From Pseudomonas sp. LFM046 (GTDB lineage: Bacteria; Pseudomonadota; Gammaproteobacteria; Pseudomonadales; Pseudomonadaceae), in contig NZ_JYKO02000001.1 of NCBI RefSeq assembly GCF_000949385.2, forward strand, positions 4,455,839-4,519,838: 64,000 nt of DNA. The letters are read 5' to 3'. Every line of letters starts with the position of its first letter. Positions within the stretch are counted from its first letter, which is position 1. Of this stretch, positions 33,944 to 44,200 are shown in pieces. The position numbers and the translations under genes were made by a program. Below the pieces are notes generated by a model. The model made no database searches, was not told the DNA's origin, and worked only from the letters and a program-made list of their open reading frames with translations.

Positions 33944-35014
33944 TCAGCGCCCTGCCTCCAATGGCGGACCCGCGCGGGGCCAGGCGTCCAGCACGGCCTT
34001 GAACAGGGTCGCCAGCGGGATGGCGAAGAACACGCCCCAGAAGCCCCAGAGCCCGCCAAACAGCAGCACCGCGCAGATGATCGCCACCGGGTGCAGGTTC
34101 ACCGCCTCGGAAAACAGCAGCGGCACCAGGACATTGCCATCCAGGGTCTGGATCACGGTGTAGACCACCATCAGGTAGATGAACTGGTCGCTCCAGCCCC
34201 ACTGGAACAGGGCGATCAGCGCCACCGGCACGGTCACCACCACTGCGCCGATGTACGGCACCACCACCGAGAGCCCCACCAGCAGGCCCAGCAGCGCCGC
34301 GTAGTTGAGCCCCAGCCAGACGAAGGCCACGTAGGTCACGCCGCCGCAGATGACAATCTCGATCACCTTGCCGCGAATGTAGTTGGCAATCTGGAGGTTC
34401 ACTTCTTCCCAGACCTGGGTCATCAACCCGCGCTCGCTGGGCAGGTAACCACCGAACCAGCGCCCGATCAGCTCCCGGTCCTTGAGGAAGAAGAACACCA
34501 GGATGGGCACCAGCACCAGGTAGATCATGATGTTGACCAGCAGCGGCAGGCTGGACAGGGAGAAGGTGAGCGCCCACTGGCCGAACTTGCCCACTTCGTT
34601 GCGGGTGAGTTCGATCGCCCTCAGCACCTGCTCGTCGGTCACCAGGTGCGGGTAGCGCTCGGGCAGGAGCAGCAGCAGCGATTGCCATTCGGCGAGCATG
34701 CCCGGCACTTCCTTGAACAGGGTGCTGACCTGCTGCCAGAGCAGCGGCACCAGCACCCCGAGGATCAGCGCCAGGGCGCCGATGAAGAGGGTGAAGACAA
34801 TCCACACCGCGAACGTCTGCGGCAGGTGAATGCGCTCCAGCAGGTTGACCATCCCCTGCATGAGGAAGGCCAGGACCATCCCCGCCAACACGGGTGCGAG
34901 CATGTTGCCGAGGGTGAGTACAGCGGTGAAGCCGAGAACCAGGACGACGGCCAGCACCACGGCTTCTTCATCGGAGAAGTAGCGCTGCACCCAGTCGCGA
35001 AGCACCTTGAGCAT
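33944..35014 (-). CDS. AI-2E family transporter (PerM/YdgG-like)
   Basis: This 356-residue inner-membrane protein has about eight hydrophobic segments. It begins with an amphipathic helix MLKVLRDWVQRYFSDEEAV, has the ALIILGVLVP-type pairs, and ends with FGGLWGFWGVFFAIPLATLFKAVLDAW, the C-terminal signature of the AI-2 exporter superfamily. Members export autoinducer-2 or act as Na+/H+ antiporters; the substrate is not deducible. AAGGA precedes the ATG. The TusA-like gene lies upstream on the same strand, 36 bases away. Confidence 0.88.
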   Translation of the reverse strand: MLKVLRDWVQRYFSDEEAVVLAVVLVLGFTAVLTLGNMLAPVLAGMVLAFLMQGMVNLLERIHLPQTFAVWIVFTLFIGALALILGVLVPLLWQQVSTLFKEVPGMLAEWQSLLLLLPERYPHLVTDEQVLRAIELTRNEVGKFGQWALTFSLSSLPLLVNIMIYLVLVPILVFFFLKDRELIGRWFGGYLPSERGLMTQVWEEVNLQIANYIRGKVIEIVICGGVTYVAFVWLGLNYAALLGLLVGLSVVVPYIGAVVVTVPVALIALFQWGWSDQFIYLMVVYTVIQTLDGNVLVPLLFSEAVNLHPVAIICAVLLFGGLWGFWGVFFAIPLATLFKAVLDAWPRAGPPLEAGR

Positions 35015-35050
35015 TGGAAATCCTTGGAGGGCCCGGGAACCGGGCAGGTG

Positions 35051-35302
35051 TCAGGCCTTGCGCAGCCAGTAGCGGAATACGCCGTCTTCGACCTCTTCGC
35101 GCAACAACTGGTGCCCGGCCAGTTGGGCGAAAGCGCGAAAATCGCGCTGGGAGCCGGCGTCGGTGGCGATCACCTTGAGCACAGCGCCGCTGGGCAGGCG
35201 ATTGAGCTCGAGCTTGGCCTTGAGCAACGGCAACGGGCAATTCAGGCCGCTGGCATCCAGTTCGACGTCGAAAGCGTCGGCTCGACTGGCGGTGTCAGTC
35301 AT
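35051..35302 (-). CDS. TusA-family sulfur carrier (PA1006-like)
   Basis: This 83-residue protein has the family core DASGLNCPLPLLKAKLELNRLPSGAVLKVIATD, with the persulfide-carrying Cys in the CPxP motif. The P. aeruginosa gene at this position (PA1006) is described as needed for molybdenum cofactor homeostasis and nitrate respiration. Synteny with the perM and bepA homologues supports orthology. It may shuttle sulfur for tRNA thiolation or molybdopterin; which one is not visible here. Confidence 0.88.
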   Translation of the reverse strand: MTDTASRADAFDVELDASGLNCPLPLLKAKLELNRLPSGAVLKVIATDAGSQRDFRAFAQLAGHQLLREEVEDGVFRYWLRKA

Positions 35303-35458
35303 GGGGAAATCTCCGGGGAAGGTGCCTTGCGGGGGCGCGGGGTGGTCGCGGGCGGAAATTCTTGAGCGGGTGGTTAGGATACCCAAGGCAGAGCGTCGCT
35401 TTCCAGTTGGCCGGCATGGAAGCTACAGTTAGGCCTTTGCCGCCAACGAGCCCAGTGC

Positions 35459-36892
35459 ATGACCTTTCTGCGCCCCACTCTGCTGACGCTTGCCTGCCTT
35501 CTCGCTACCCCCGTCATGGCTGACGATCTGCCTGCCCTGGGGGACTCCAGTTCTTCCATCGTTTCCCCGGAACAGGAACATCAGCTCGGTCGCGCCTGGC
35601 TGGGTCTGCTGCGCGCCCAGGTGCCGCAACTGAACGACCCGCAGCTCAAGGACTATGTCGAGACCAGCGTCTACCGACTGGCTGAGACCAGCCAGTTGCA
35701 GGACCGCCGCCTGGAGTTCGTGCTGCTCAACAGCCCGCAGCTCAACGCCTTCGCCGCCCCCGGCGGGATCATCGGCGTCAACGGCGGTCTGTTCCTCTAC
35801 GCCCCCACCGAGGCCGAATACGCCTCGGTACTGGCCCACGAACTGGCGCACTTGTCGCAACGCCACTTCGCCCGTGGCGTCGAGGCCCAGCAGCGCATGC
35901 AGGTTCCGGTGATGGCCGCGATGCTCGCCGGCATTGTCGCCGCCGCCGCAGGCGCCGGTGATGCCGGCATCGCGGCGATCATGGGCACCCAGGCCGCGGC
36001 CATCCAGGAACAGCGCCGCTTCTCACGGCAGAACGAACAGGAAGCCGACCGCATCGGTCTGCTCAACCTGGAAAAGGCCGGCTATGACCCGCGCGCCATG
36101 CCCCGCATGTTCGAGCGCCTGATGCGTCAGTACCGCTATGACGCCAAGCCGCCGGAATTCCTCCTCACCCACCCGGTGACTGAAAACCGCATCGCCGACA
36201 CCCGCAACCGCGCGGAACAACTGCCCCCCGGCGGCGTCGAGAACAGCCTGCGCTACCAGTTGATGCGCGCCCGCGTGCAGCTGATGTTCGAGGAAACCCC
36301 AGGCATCGCCACCAAGCGTTTCCGCGCCCTGCTTGAGGAAGACCCGAAGCAGGATGCGGCCCGCTACGGCCTGGTCATCGCGCTGACCAAGGGCGGCCAG
36401 CTCAACCAGGCGCGTGAGAACCTGGCGCCCCTGCTGGCCAAGGCGCCCAACGAGATCGTCTACAACCTGGCCCAGGTGGACCTGGACATCACCGCCAACC
36501 GCCTGGCCGAGGCCCAGCAGCGCGTCGACCGGATGCTCAGCCTGTACCCCAACAATTACCCGCTGAAGCAGATGCGCAGCGACCTGCTGGTGAAGCAGAA
36601 CAAGCCCAAGGACGCCGAGAAAGCCCTCGACGACCTGCTCAAGAGCCGCCCTGCCGACCCGGATGTCTGGTACGAGGTGGCCGAGGTACGCGGCCTGGCC
36701 GGCAACACCATCGGCCTGCACCAGGCCCGCGCCGAGTACTTTGCGTTGGTGGGCGACTTCGACCAGGCCCTTGAGCAGTTGGACTTCGCCAAGCGCCGTG
36801 CCGGTAGCAACTTCCCCCTGGCCGCACGCATCGACGCCCGCCAGCAGGAGCTGATGGAACAGCAGCGGATGGTCAAGCAGATGATGCGCTGA
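35459..36892 (+). CDS. bepA: Periplasmic M48 metalloprotease with TPR (BepA/YfgC)
   Basis: This 477-residue exported protein helps assemble or degrade outer-membrane LptD/BamA substrates. The signal peptide MTFLRPTLLTLACLLATPVMA is followed by the M48 domain with AFAAPGGIIGVNGGL and the zinc motif VLAHELAHLSQRH, and a third ligand in NEQEADRIGL. The C-terminal half is TPR-like helices (ARYGLVIALTKGGQLNQARENLAPLL, NRLAEAQQRVDRMLSLYPNN). It is followed by a strong terminator. Confidence 0.92.
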   Translation: MTFLRPTLLTLACLLATPVMADDLPALGDSSSSIVSPEQEHQLGRAWLGLLRAQVPQLNDPQLKDYVETSVYRLAETSQLQDRRLEFVLLNSPQLNAFAAPGGIIGVNGGLFLYAPTEAEYASVLAHELAHLSQRHFARGVEAQQRMQVPVMAAMLAGIVAAAAGAGDAGIAAIMGTQAAAIQEQRRFSRQNEQEADRIGLLNLEKAGYDPRAMPRMFERLMRQYRYDAKPPEFLLTHPVTENRIADTRNRAEQLPPGGVENSLRYQLMRARVQLMFEETPGIATKRFRALLEEDPKQDAARYGLVIALTKGGQLNQARENLAPLLAKAPNEIVYNLAQVDLDITANRLAEAQQRVDRMLSLYPNNYPLKQMRSDLLVKQNKPKDAEKALDDLLKSRPADPDVWYEVAEVRGLAGNTIGLHQARAEYFALVGDFDQALEQLDFAKRRAGSNFPLAARIDARQQELMEQQRMVKQMMR

Positions 36893-36960
36893 TCGCGCCT
36901 CGCCGCAGTGGTGGGCCGAAGCGGAACGCTGACCGCCCCACCCTGCTGGGGGACGGAAAC

Positions 36961-36990
36961 AAAAAAGCCCGGACAGGTCCGGGCTTTTTT
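36961..36990. terminator. Bidirectional terminator between bepA and nadA
   Basis: AAAAAAGCCCGGAC and GTCCGGGCTTTTTT form a perfect stem with a 2-base loop, between two convergent genes. Confidence 0.93.
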
Positions 36991-37001
36991 CTGGGCGGGG
37001 A

Positions 37002-38060
37002 TCAGGCGTTGCCGGCCTGCTTCAGACGCGCCGCTTGAGTGAAATCGAGCATGCGCTTGAGCGGTTTGACCGCCCGCGGAACCAGCGCCGGATCGACGAA
37101 AATCTCGTTGGTGCCTTCACGCAGGGCCTGCAGGGTGCGCTCCAGGGTGTTCATGGCCATCCACGGGCAGTGGGCGCAGCTGCGGCAAGCGGCGCCGTTG
37201 CCGGCGGTGGGCGCTTCGATGAACTGCTTGTCCGGGCATAGCTGCTGCATCTTGTAGAAGATGCCGCGGTCGGTGGCGACGATGAACATCTTGTTCGGCA
37301 GGGTCTGCGCAGCCTTGATCAGCTGGCTGGTGGAACCCACGGCATCGGCCAGTTCGATCACCGCTTCGGGCGATTCCGGGTGAACCAGCACGGCGGCGTC
37401 CGGATAGAGCGCCTTCATGTCTTGCAGCTGCTTGGCCTTGAACTCTTCGTGGACGATGCAGGCACCGTCCCAGAGCAGCATGTCGGCACCGGTTTCACGC
37501 TGGATGTAGCGGCCCAGATGCTGGTCCGGTGCCCAGATGATCTTCTCGCCGTTGTCCATCAGGCTCTCGACGATTTCCAGGGCGCAGCTGGAGGTCACCA
37601 CCCAGTCGGCACGGGCTTTCACGGCAGCCGAGGTGTTGGCGTAGACGACCACGGTGCGCTCCGGATGCTGGTCGCAGAACGCCGAGAACTCGTCCACGGG
37701 GCAGCCCAGGTCGAGAGAGCAGGTGGCTTCCAGGGTGGGCATCAGAACGCGTTTTTCCGGATTGAGGATCTTCGCGGTCTCGCCCATGAACTTCACGCCG
37801 GCGACCACCACGGTCTGAGCCGAGTGCTGGTTGCCGAAACGGGCCATTTCCAGGGAGTCGGAGACGCAGCCGCCGGTTTCCTCGGCCAGCGCCTGGATCA
37901 CCGGGTCGCAGTAGTAATGAGCCACCAGAACCGCGTCTCTCGCCTTCAGCTCGGCGGCGATGGCGGCACGGTAGTGCGCCTCCTCCTCGGCCGTCAGCTG
38001 CTTGGGCTGTTTGGCAGCAAGGTGGGCCTGGACCAGAAAGCGTTCGGAAAGCTGTGTCAT
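37002..38060 (-). CDS. nadA: Quinolinate synthase
   Basis: This 352-residue [4Fe-4S] enzyme condenses iminoaspartate with dihydroxyacetone phosphate to quinolinate in NAD synthesis. Cluster Cys are in [11 protein letters not shown] or nearby [12 protein letters not shown], and the C-terminal [20 protein letters not shown]. Catalytic motifs are [38 protein letters not shown] and HPESPEAV. It starts [11 protein letters not shown] at 38060. The oxygen-labile cluster is typical of the family. Confidence 0.96.
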   Translation of the reverse strand: MTQLSERFLVQAHLAAKQPKQLTAEEEAHYRAAIAAELKARDAVLVAHYYCDPVIQALAEETGGCVSDSLEMARFGNQHSAQTVVVAGVKFMGETAKILNPEKRVLMPTLEATCSLDLGCPVDEFSAFCDQHPERTVVVYANTSAAVKARADWVVTSSCALEIVESLMDNGEKIIWAPDQHLGRYIQRETGADMLLWDGACIVHEEFKAKQLQDMKALYPDAAVLVHPESPEAVIELADAVGSTSQLIKAAQTLPNKMFIVATDRGIFYKMQQLCPDKQFIEAPTAGNGAACRSCAHCPWMAMNTLERTLQALREGTNEIFVDPALVPRAVKPLKRMLDFTQAARLKQAGNA

Positions 38061-38285
38061 AGGGCTGGAACCTGCGAGCGCGGTGGCGCGGAGTCAATTA
38101 TACACCCGCCCCCTGGAGCCAAGGCGCCATGGGGGTTAGGGGCGCGGATGATATCGCAGATTTGGCGGCTCCGGGACCACCGTGGCAATCCCCGTTTGTC
38201 CCTTTCCCGTTAAACATTTCTCCTTCGCATTTCAGTCTTCAGGACTTACGAATTCCGGACACAAAAAGGTTCATCGCGGATTTTC

Positions 38286-38296
38286 GGGGGGGGGGG
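38286..38296. repeat. Run of 11 G residues
   Basis: The homopolymer directly abuts the hairpin repeat at 38298, in the roughly 540-base gap between nadA and the next gene. A 13-G run accompanies the sister hairpin at 10 kb. Confidence 0.8.
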
Positions 38297-38297
38297 T

Positions 38298-38398
38298 CGT
38301 AGGATGGGTAGAGCGGAGCGAAACCCATGCTGTCGGCGCGGTGTCGATGGGTTTCGCAGGCTCGCGGAGCGCCGCCCGGCCATCCTACTTGAGCGCCT
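38298..38398. repeat. ~100-base imperfect inverted repeat
   Basis: The outer arms are CGTAGGATGG and CCATCCTAC, and the inner arms CGAAACCCAT and ATGGGTTTCG. It has the same design as the 77-base element at 10238-10314. There is no coding content; it is a mobile or amplified hairpin repeat. Confidence 0.7.
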
Positions 38399-38417
38399 GA
38401 GCCGCCAGCGGGCGCAT

Positions 38418-38443
38418 AAAAAAGCCCGCCTCGAAAGGCGGGC
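38418..38443 (-). terminator. Intrinsic terminator
   Basis: The stem GCCCGCCT (38424-38431) / AGGCGGGC (38436-38443) has a 4-base loop, followed on the minus strand by six T. It ends the candidate small RNA or the transcript from 38891. Confidence 0.88.
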
Positions 38444-38530
38444 CCGGACCAGTAGTGCCTGTATGACTCCCTCTACGAACCCCGGTGCGCCCCGCACCGA
38501 TACAGCCCTACAGACACGCTAAAGTCCCAA
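38418..38530 (-). ncRNA. Candidate structured small RNA
   Basis: The minus strand has an intrinsic terminator at 38418-38443. Just upstream is a nested fold: CTGTAT/ATACAG (38459-38464 with 38500-38505) closes over a 7-base hairpin CGGTGCG/CGCACCG (38483-38489 with 38493-38499), stacked without a gap. No ORF of coding character is present. It could be an independent sRNA or the 3' UTR end of the small membrane protein gene at 38598. No family is recognised and no clear promoter is seen. Confidence 0.4.
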
Positions 38531-38597
38531 CATCAGCACCAACTTGTGATTCGGCCAAACCGTGGTTGCCTGAGCGTGACCGAATTGAAAAACAGAT

Positions 38598-38891
38598 CTA
38601 TCGCTTCCCCTTCATGCAGAGCATGGCCAGGTAACCACCCCAGAGCACGCTTGCCAGAGCGACCAGCTCGTTGAAGTCAAAATCGCTTCGGTTTAGCAGC
38701 ACCTGGGAAGTCTCGACAGACAAGCAGAACGCGCCCGCCGCCAGAGCAAGCAAGTACGCGCCCTTGGTTCTGGTCCGACGCAACATGAGCACCTTGCTCA
38801 TGCCGTCGGCTTTCCACTCCCGAAGGGGGATGCACTGGACTTCCTCCAACAGCACCAAACCCCACAGCAAGGCACACAGCCAGTAACCCAT
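38598..38891 (-). CDS. Small multi-pass membrane protein
   Basis: This 97-residue protein has three hydrophobic stretches (GYWLCALLWGLVLLEEV, GAYLLALAAGAFCLSVETS and ELVALASVLWGGYLAMLC) and basic loops. A strong AGGAGGGTG precedes the ATG. No family is recognised. It starts 54 bases after the stop of the 335-residue two-TM protein on the same strand and may be its partner. Confidence 0.65.
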   Translation of the reverse strand: MGYWLCALLWGLVLLEEVQCIPLREWKADGMSKVLMLRRTRTKGAYLLALAAGAFCLSVETSQVLLNRSDFDFNELVALASVLWGGYLAMLCMKGKR

Positions 38892-38945
38892 TGTTCACCC
38901 TCCTGCTTGCTCGTTCTCGTTCGCTCGACATGATTGCCGCACCCG

Positions 38946-39953
38946 TCAGGGCGAGACGCCCGGTACAAACCCGTCCCTGGTCGTGAGTCGTCTCACTGAC
39001 GCGCATGGCTGCGTCGGCGAAGACGAACTCAACACGTTCAGCGACGGCGCATCCACACCGTCGACCGGCAACTCAAGCCGGACCCGCTCGGTCTCGACAC
39101 CCGTGACAGCGTCCCGCCGCACCAGCTCCCGGGTGTCGAAGTCGTATTCCCAGTGACCGGGCTCGTTCCATTTCTGCAGGAAGTAGCTATAGAAGGGTAC
39201 GAACAGTCCCTGAGTCGGGTCGGCGTGATGGAGCCCGAAGACGTACTCGGTCTGATCCTTTATCTCGCGGCCGCTCTGGCAGTGCTGGACCCAGACCCGG
39301 TCATCCAGGACCACCACCTTCCAGAAAGGGTCTTCGTCATAGAACTTCAGCGACACCTTCTTGCCGCGCGTGCGGCAGCGGTCGAGGAACTCGATGCTGG
39401 CCGAGAGTTCCTCTCGATAGCTGGAGGCCGTGCACTCCACGGGGAGCGTCGCCAGCCGCCTGCGCGCCGCCTCGCTGCAGGGGTTGAGCAGCATGACGCG
39501 GACTTCGTAGGCATTGTTGAAGACGTCCCGTAACAGGCTTTCCGGCGAGGTCAGCGTCTCGTAGCCGGTGAGCGACAGGACGGACGCATCACGGGCCGCT
39601 GGCAATGAGCGCTTCAGGTTGCGCTCCTGCAGCTTGGTCAGCCAGCTCCTTTGGGTCTGCGGACTCCTGGCGAACAACAATGAAGCTACCTTGGCGCTCG
39701 CGATGCGGTAGCGGCTGTCCCAGACACACTTGCCCAGGGTGAGCAGCAGCATCAGTGCCGAAGCCAGGCCGATTTCCGAGGCGAGTAACAGGTTGGAGTC
39801 CAGCTCCACCCGCGGCCACCACTCGAAGAGGATGAACCGTGCGATATCCGGCGCGGTGAAGGCGATGCCGACCGCGAGAAGGGTAATGCAACCGTGCGAC
39901 ATGACGTGTCGAAGCACGGTAATGAATTCGTGTTCTTTGATGACGGGTTCCAT
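38946..39953 (-). CDS. Two-TM protein with PLD-like cytoplasmic domain, unknown function
   Basis: In this 335-residue protein, residues ~20-85 contain two membrane helices (HGCITLLAVGIAFTAPDIARFILF and SEIGLASALMLLLTLGKCVW). The soluble part has VRVMLLNPCSEAARRRLATLP, KVSLKFYDEDPFWKVVVLDDRVWVQHCQ and EYVFGLHHADPTQGLFVPFYSYFLQKWNEP. That order resembles the fold of phospholipase-D-like domains lacking the HKD catalytic motif, which often serve as sensors. GAGGAAAA precedes the ATG. No name is assigned; it could be a stress or defence sensor-effector. Confidence 0.6.
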   Translation of the reverse strand: MEPVIKEHEFITVLRHVMSHGCITLLAVGIAFTAPDIARFILFEWWPRVELDSNLLLASEIGLASALMLLLTLGKCVWDSRYRIASAKVASLLFARSPQTQRSWLTKLQERNLKRSLPAARDASVLSLTGYETLTSPESLLRDVFNNAYEVRVMLLNPCSEAARRRLATLPVECTASSYREELSASIEFLDRCRTRGKKVSLKFYDEDPFWKVVVLDDRVWVQHCQSGREIKDQTEYVFGLHHADPTQGLFVPFYSYFLQKWNEPGHWEYDFDTRELVRRDAVTGVETERVRLELPVDGVDAPSLNVLSSSSPTQPCASVRRLTTRDGFVPGVSP

Positions 39954-40284
39954 GATGCGTTTTCCTCACTTTGAAAGGTTTCTCGTGGCGATGACGCTGC
40001 CGGGACCGACAGGACGGCTGTCGATTCGGCCCATGGATCTTGTTTGGCGGCTCGATTTCCCGGTCTCGGGAAAAGGTTGTTCGCTGGTGGCTTGCAGGTT
40101 CCGCCTCCGTTCGACAGGTCGTTGTGAACGGATTTACGGACGAATCTCCCTTCTCCAGAAGCGTGTCCAGCAGTGGAAGTAACTATGCGGAATCGAGACA
40201 AGCGCAGGTATCGTCGTTTGCGCGCACCTGTTGTCGTGTAATCGGCCAGTGCTGTGTAGGGGTTCGACTACAAGGAGATGGCGT
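39954..40284. other. Intergenic stretch upstream of the two-TM gene
   Basis: These 331 bases lie between two minus-strand genes: the stop of the NarL-type regulator and the start of the two-TM protein. I see no convincing ORF, RNA gene or strong terminator. Confidence 0.5.
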
Positions 40285-40926
40285 TCAGTTCAGGAGGTCG
40301 TTTTCGAGGGCGTAGCGCGCCAGCTTGGCATTGCTGTCCATGCCGGTCTTTTCCAGGATGCGCGCACGGTAGGTAGTGACGGTACTGGGGCTGAGATGCA
40401 GGAGTTCGGCGATGTGGATGATCCGCGCACCCGAGGCGAGCAGCTTGAGCACTTCCAGCTCCCGGTCCGAGAGCGATTCGTGGGGCGCCCCGCCACCGCT
40501 CCCAATGGCATTCACCAGCTGTTCGGCCAGTTCCGGGGTGACGTGCTTGCCGCCCTGGGCCGCCTTGCGCACCGCATCGATCAGCGTGGAGACGGAAATG
40601 TCCTTGGTCAGATAGCCCGCCGCACCTTGTTTGATGGCGCGCACGGCATAGGCCTCGATGGAGTGCATGCTCAGCATCAGCACCGCCATTGCGGGCTTCT
40701 GGGTCCGCATCATCCTGAGGAGGTGGAGGCCGCTCTTGTCGGGCAAGCTGATATCCACCAGGGCCACATCGAACTCCTGGTCCTGAAGGAGGCGAATCGC
40801 GTCCTCTGCTGTTCCCGCCTCACCCGCGACTTCCATCTCGTCGGCAGTTTCCAACATGCGCCGTACCCCATTGCGCACGATGTTGTGGTCATCCACCAAC
40901 AAGATCCTGATTTTTCGGTCAGCCAT
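40285..40926 (-). CDS. NarL/FixJ-type response regulator
   Basis: This 213-residue protein has a receiver domain (IRILLVDDHNIVRNGVRRML, acceptor Asp58 in VALVDISLP, Lys in GYLTKDIS) and a C-terminal LuxR-type helix-turn-helix (LSDRELEVLKLLASGARIIHIAELLHLSPSTVTTYRARILEKTG). GAGGCG precedes the ATG at 40926. It is divergent from the HAMP-repeat hybrid kinase and is probably the output regulator of that sensory cluster, phosphorylated by the receiver-kinase at 45571 or the hybrid kinase. Target genes are unknown. Confidence 0.9.
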   Translation of the reverse strand: MADRKIRILLVDDHNIVRNGVRRMLETADEMEVAGEAGTAEDAIRLLQDQEFDVALVDISLPDKSGLHLLRMMRTQKPAMAVLMLSMHSIEAYAVRAIKQGAAGYLTKDISVSTLIDAVRKAAQGGKHVTPELAEQLVNAIGSGGGAPHESLSDRELEVLKLLASGARIIHIAELLHLSPSTVTTYRARILEKTGMDSNAKLARYALENDLLN

Positions 40927-41219
40927 GGAACGCCTCGAAGCGGGCCCTGCCCTCCACATAACGCATTGCAGACAAGATTTAACAGTATGCCTGCGACCAG
41001 TACCCGGCAAGTCGTGGAAACACGCTGGGGGACTGATGGTATGGACGGCCTACCCGGCAGCTATAGTTTCAGGGTGCGAGCACGGGTAATACCGGGTGTG
41101 CGGCAGTGCCGCCGGGACTTGTGCACGCTCTAGTCCGGGGCAGCTCCATTCCTGGCGCATGGGTTTTAGCCGACGCAAACGCTCCGGGAAGAGGATTTCT
41201 CAACCTTGCGGGGCGGACC

Positions 41220-44200
41220 ATGACTACTGCGAGGCTACCCGAACAACTGGACCTGGCGACCCTGCTCGCGACCCTGAAGGCATTCCGCAAGGGCGACTTC
41301 ACCGCTCGCATGCCGGAAGACTGGACAGGCACGCCGGGCAAGATCGCCGACACCCTCAACGACATCATCGACATGGCGGCCGACACCGTCAGCGAGCTCG
41401 AACGCGTGGCACGGCTGGTGGGCAAGCAGGGCAAGGTCCATGAGCGCGTTGGGCTGCCGATGCTCCGAGGCTCTTGGCGCACCATCGCCAACTCGAGCAA
41501 TGCGCTCATGGATGATCTCGTCAGCCCCATGAGCGAAATGATTCGCGTGATTGGCTCGGTCGCCGAAGGCGATCTGCTCCAGCAGATGCCGACCGAGTTC
41601 GACGGCCTGAAACTGAAGGGGCAGTTCCTGCGCTCGGCCGACACTGTGAACACCATGGTGATGCGCCTTGGCGCGTTCACCGCCGAGGTGACCCGCGTGG
41701 CGCGCGAAGTGGGCACTGAAGGGATCCTCGGCGGTCAGGCACAGGTACCCGGCGTATCCGGTACCTGGAAGGACCTGACCGACTCGGTCAACAGCATGGC
41801 CGCCAACCTCACCAACCAGGTCCGCAATATCGCTGAAGTCACCACCGCTGTGGCGCGCGGCGACCTGGGCAAGAAGATCACGGTAGAAGCCAAGGGCGAG
41901 ATCCTCGAGCTGAAGAACACCGTGAACACCATGATCGAACAGCTTTCGAACTTCGCCGACGAGGTGACCCGGGTGGCTCGCGAGGTGGGCACCGACGGCA
42001 AGCTGGGGGGCCAGGCCACGGTGACCGGTGTCGGCGGTACCTGGAAGGCCCTGACCGACTCGGTGAACAGCATGGCCGCCAACCTCACCAACCAGGTGCG
42101 CAACATCGCGGACGTCACCACGGCCGTGGCCAAGGGCGACCTCGGGCGCAAGATCACGGTGGAAGCCAAGGGCGAGATCGTCGAGCTGAAGAACACCATC
42201 AACACCATGGTGGACCAGCTGAACAGCTTCGCCGCCGAGGTGACGCGGGTGGCCCGCGAAGTGGGCAGCGAGGGCAAGCTCGGCGGCCAGGCCCAGGTGG
42301 AGGGTGTGTCCGGAACCTGGAAGGACCTGACCCAGAACGTGAACTTCATGGCGGGCAACCTCACCAACCAGGTGCGTGGTATTGCCAAGGTGGTGACCGC
42401 CGTCGCCAACGGCGACATGAAGAAAAGACTCACGCTGGAGGCCAAAGGCGAGATCGCCGAGCTGGCCGACACCATCAACGACATGACCGACACCCTGGCG
42501 CTGTTCTCCGAACAGGTCACCTCGGTGGCGCGGGAAGTGGGCGTCGAGGGCAAGCTGGGCGGCCAGGCCAATGTGCCGGGCGCTGCCGGTACCTGGCGCG
42601 ACCTCACCGACAACGTGAATGGCCTCGCGGCCAACCTGACCAGCCAGGTGCGGGCAATCGCCGAGGTGGCCACTGCAGTGACCAAGGGCGACCTGACCCG
42701 AGAAGTCCTGGTGGAAGCCAAAGGCGAAGTGGCGGAGCTGAAGGACAACGTCAACGAGATGATCCGCAACCTGCGCGAAACCACGCGGCAGAACGCGGAT
42801 CAGGTCTGGTTGAAAGCCAACCTTGCGAAGTTCACCCGCCTGCTCCAGGGCCAACGTGACTTGTACGCCGTCGGCAGGCTGGTGCTTTCCGAACTGGCAC
42901 CGCTGATCGAGGCCCAGCACGGCGTGTTCTACATGATGATCGAGAACCCGCTCGAAGCCCCGAAGCTGAAGCTGCTGTCCACCTATGCGTTCAAGGAGAA
43001 CATCAACGTCAACGATGAATGGCGCCTGGGCGAAGGGCTGGTGGGGCAATGCGCCTATGAGAAACGGCGCATCCTGCTGACCGACGTTCCCAGCAGCTAC
43101 GTCGCCATTTCCTCGGGCCTGGGGGCGGCCGCGCCGCTGAACATCATCGTGTTGCCCATCCTCTTCGAGGACAAGGTGAAGGCGGTGGTCGAAATCGCCT
43201 CGCTGACGGCGTTCAGCACGATCCACCAGAACTTTCTCGACCAGCTCGCCGAGTCCATCGGCATCGTGCTCCACACCATCGAGGCCAACTTGCGCACCGA
43301 GGAGCTGCTCGCCCAGTCGCAGTCCCTGGCCGAAGAGCTGCGCAGCCAGCAGGAAGAACTGAAGCAGACCAACGAAGAACTGGAGCACAAGGCCCGACTG
43401 CTGGAAGAGCAGAAGGCCGAAGTCGAACGCAAGAATCGGGAGGTGGAGATCACCAAGCTGTCCTTGGAAGAGAAGGCGGAGCAGTTGATGCAGACGTCCA
43501 AGTACAAGTCCGAATTCCTCTCCAGCATGTCCCACGAGCTACGGACCCCGCTGAACAGCCTGCTGATCCTGGCCCAGCAGTTGAGCGACAACGCGGAAAT
43601 GAACCTCACGCCCAAGCAGGTCGAATACGCCCGGACCATCCACGGTGCCGGCAAGGACCTGCTGGAGCTGATCGACGAAATCCTCTATCTGTCCAAGATC
43701 GAGTCCGGCACCGTCAGCCTGGATCTCAACGACACCCAGCTTTCCGACCTGCACGACCAGATCGAACGCACCTTCCGCCCCGTTGCCGAGAGCCGTGGGC
43801 TCAACTTCACCATCCAGCTGGCGCGGACCTTGCCACCCACCATGTGGACGGACGGCAAACGCCTCCTGCAGGTGGTCAAGAATCTGCTGTCCAACGCCTT
43901 CAAGTTCACCGAGAAAGGGGGCGTGAAGATCGCCATCGCTCCCGCCGCTTCGGGTTGGAGCGCGAACCACGCCACGCTCAATCGCGCCAGTTCGGTGGTG
44001 AGCTTTGTAGTGACCGACTCTGGCATCGGTATTTCCGCCGAGAAGCAAAACCTCATCTTCGAGGCGTTCCAGCAGGCCGACACGGGCACCTCGCGGAAGT
44101 ACGGCGGCACCGGCCTCGGCCTCTCCATCAGCAGCGAACTCGCGCGCCTGCTGGGAGGCGAGCTGCGGCTGCTCAGCAGCGAGCTCGGCAAAGGCAGCAG

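Noticed and set aside
41235..43535. 766-codon minus-strand frame
   Set aside because: Mirror of the HAMP-repeat kinase; its own repeats are just the shadow of the 276-base units.
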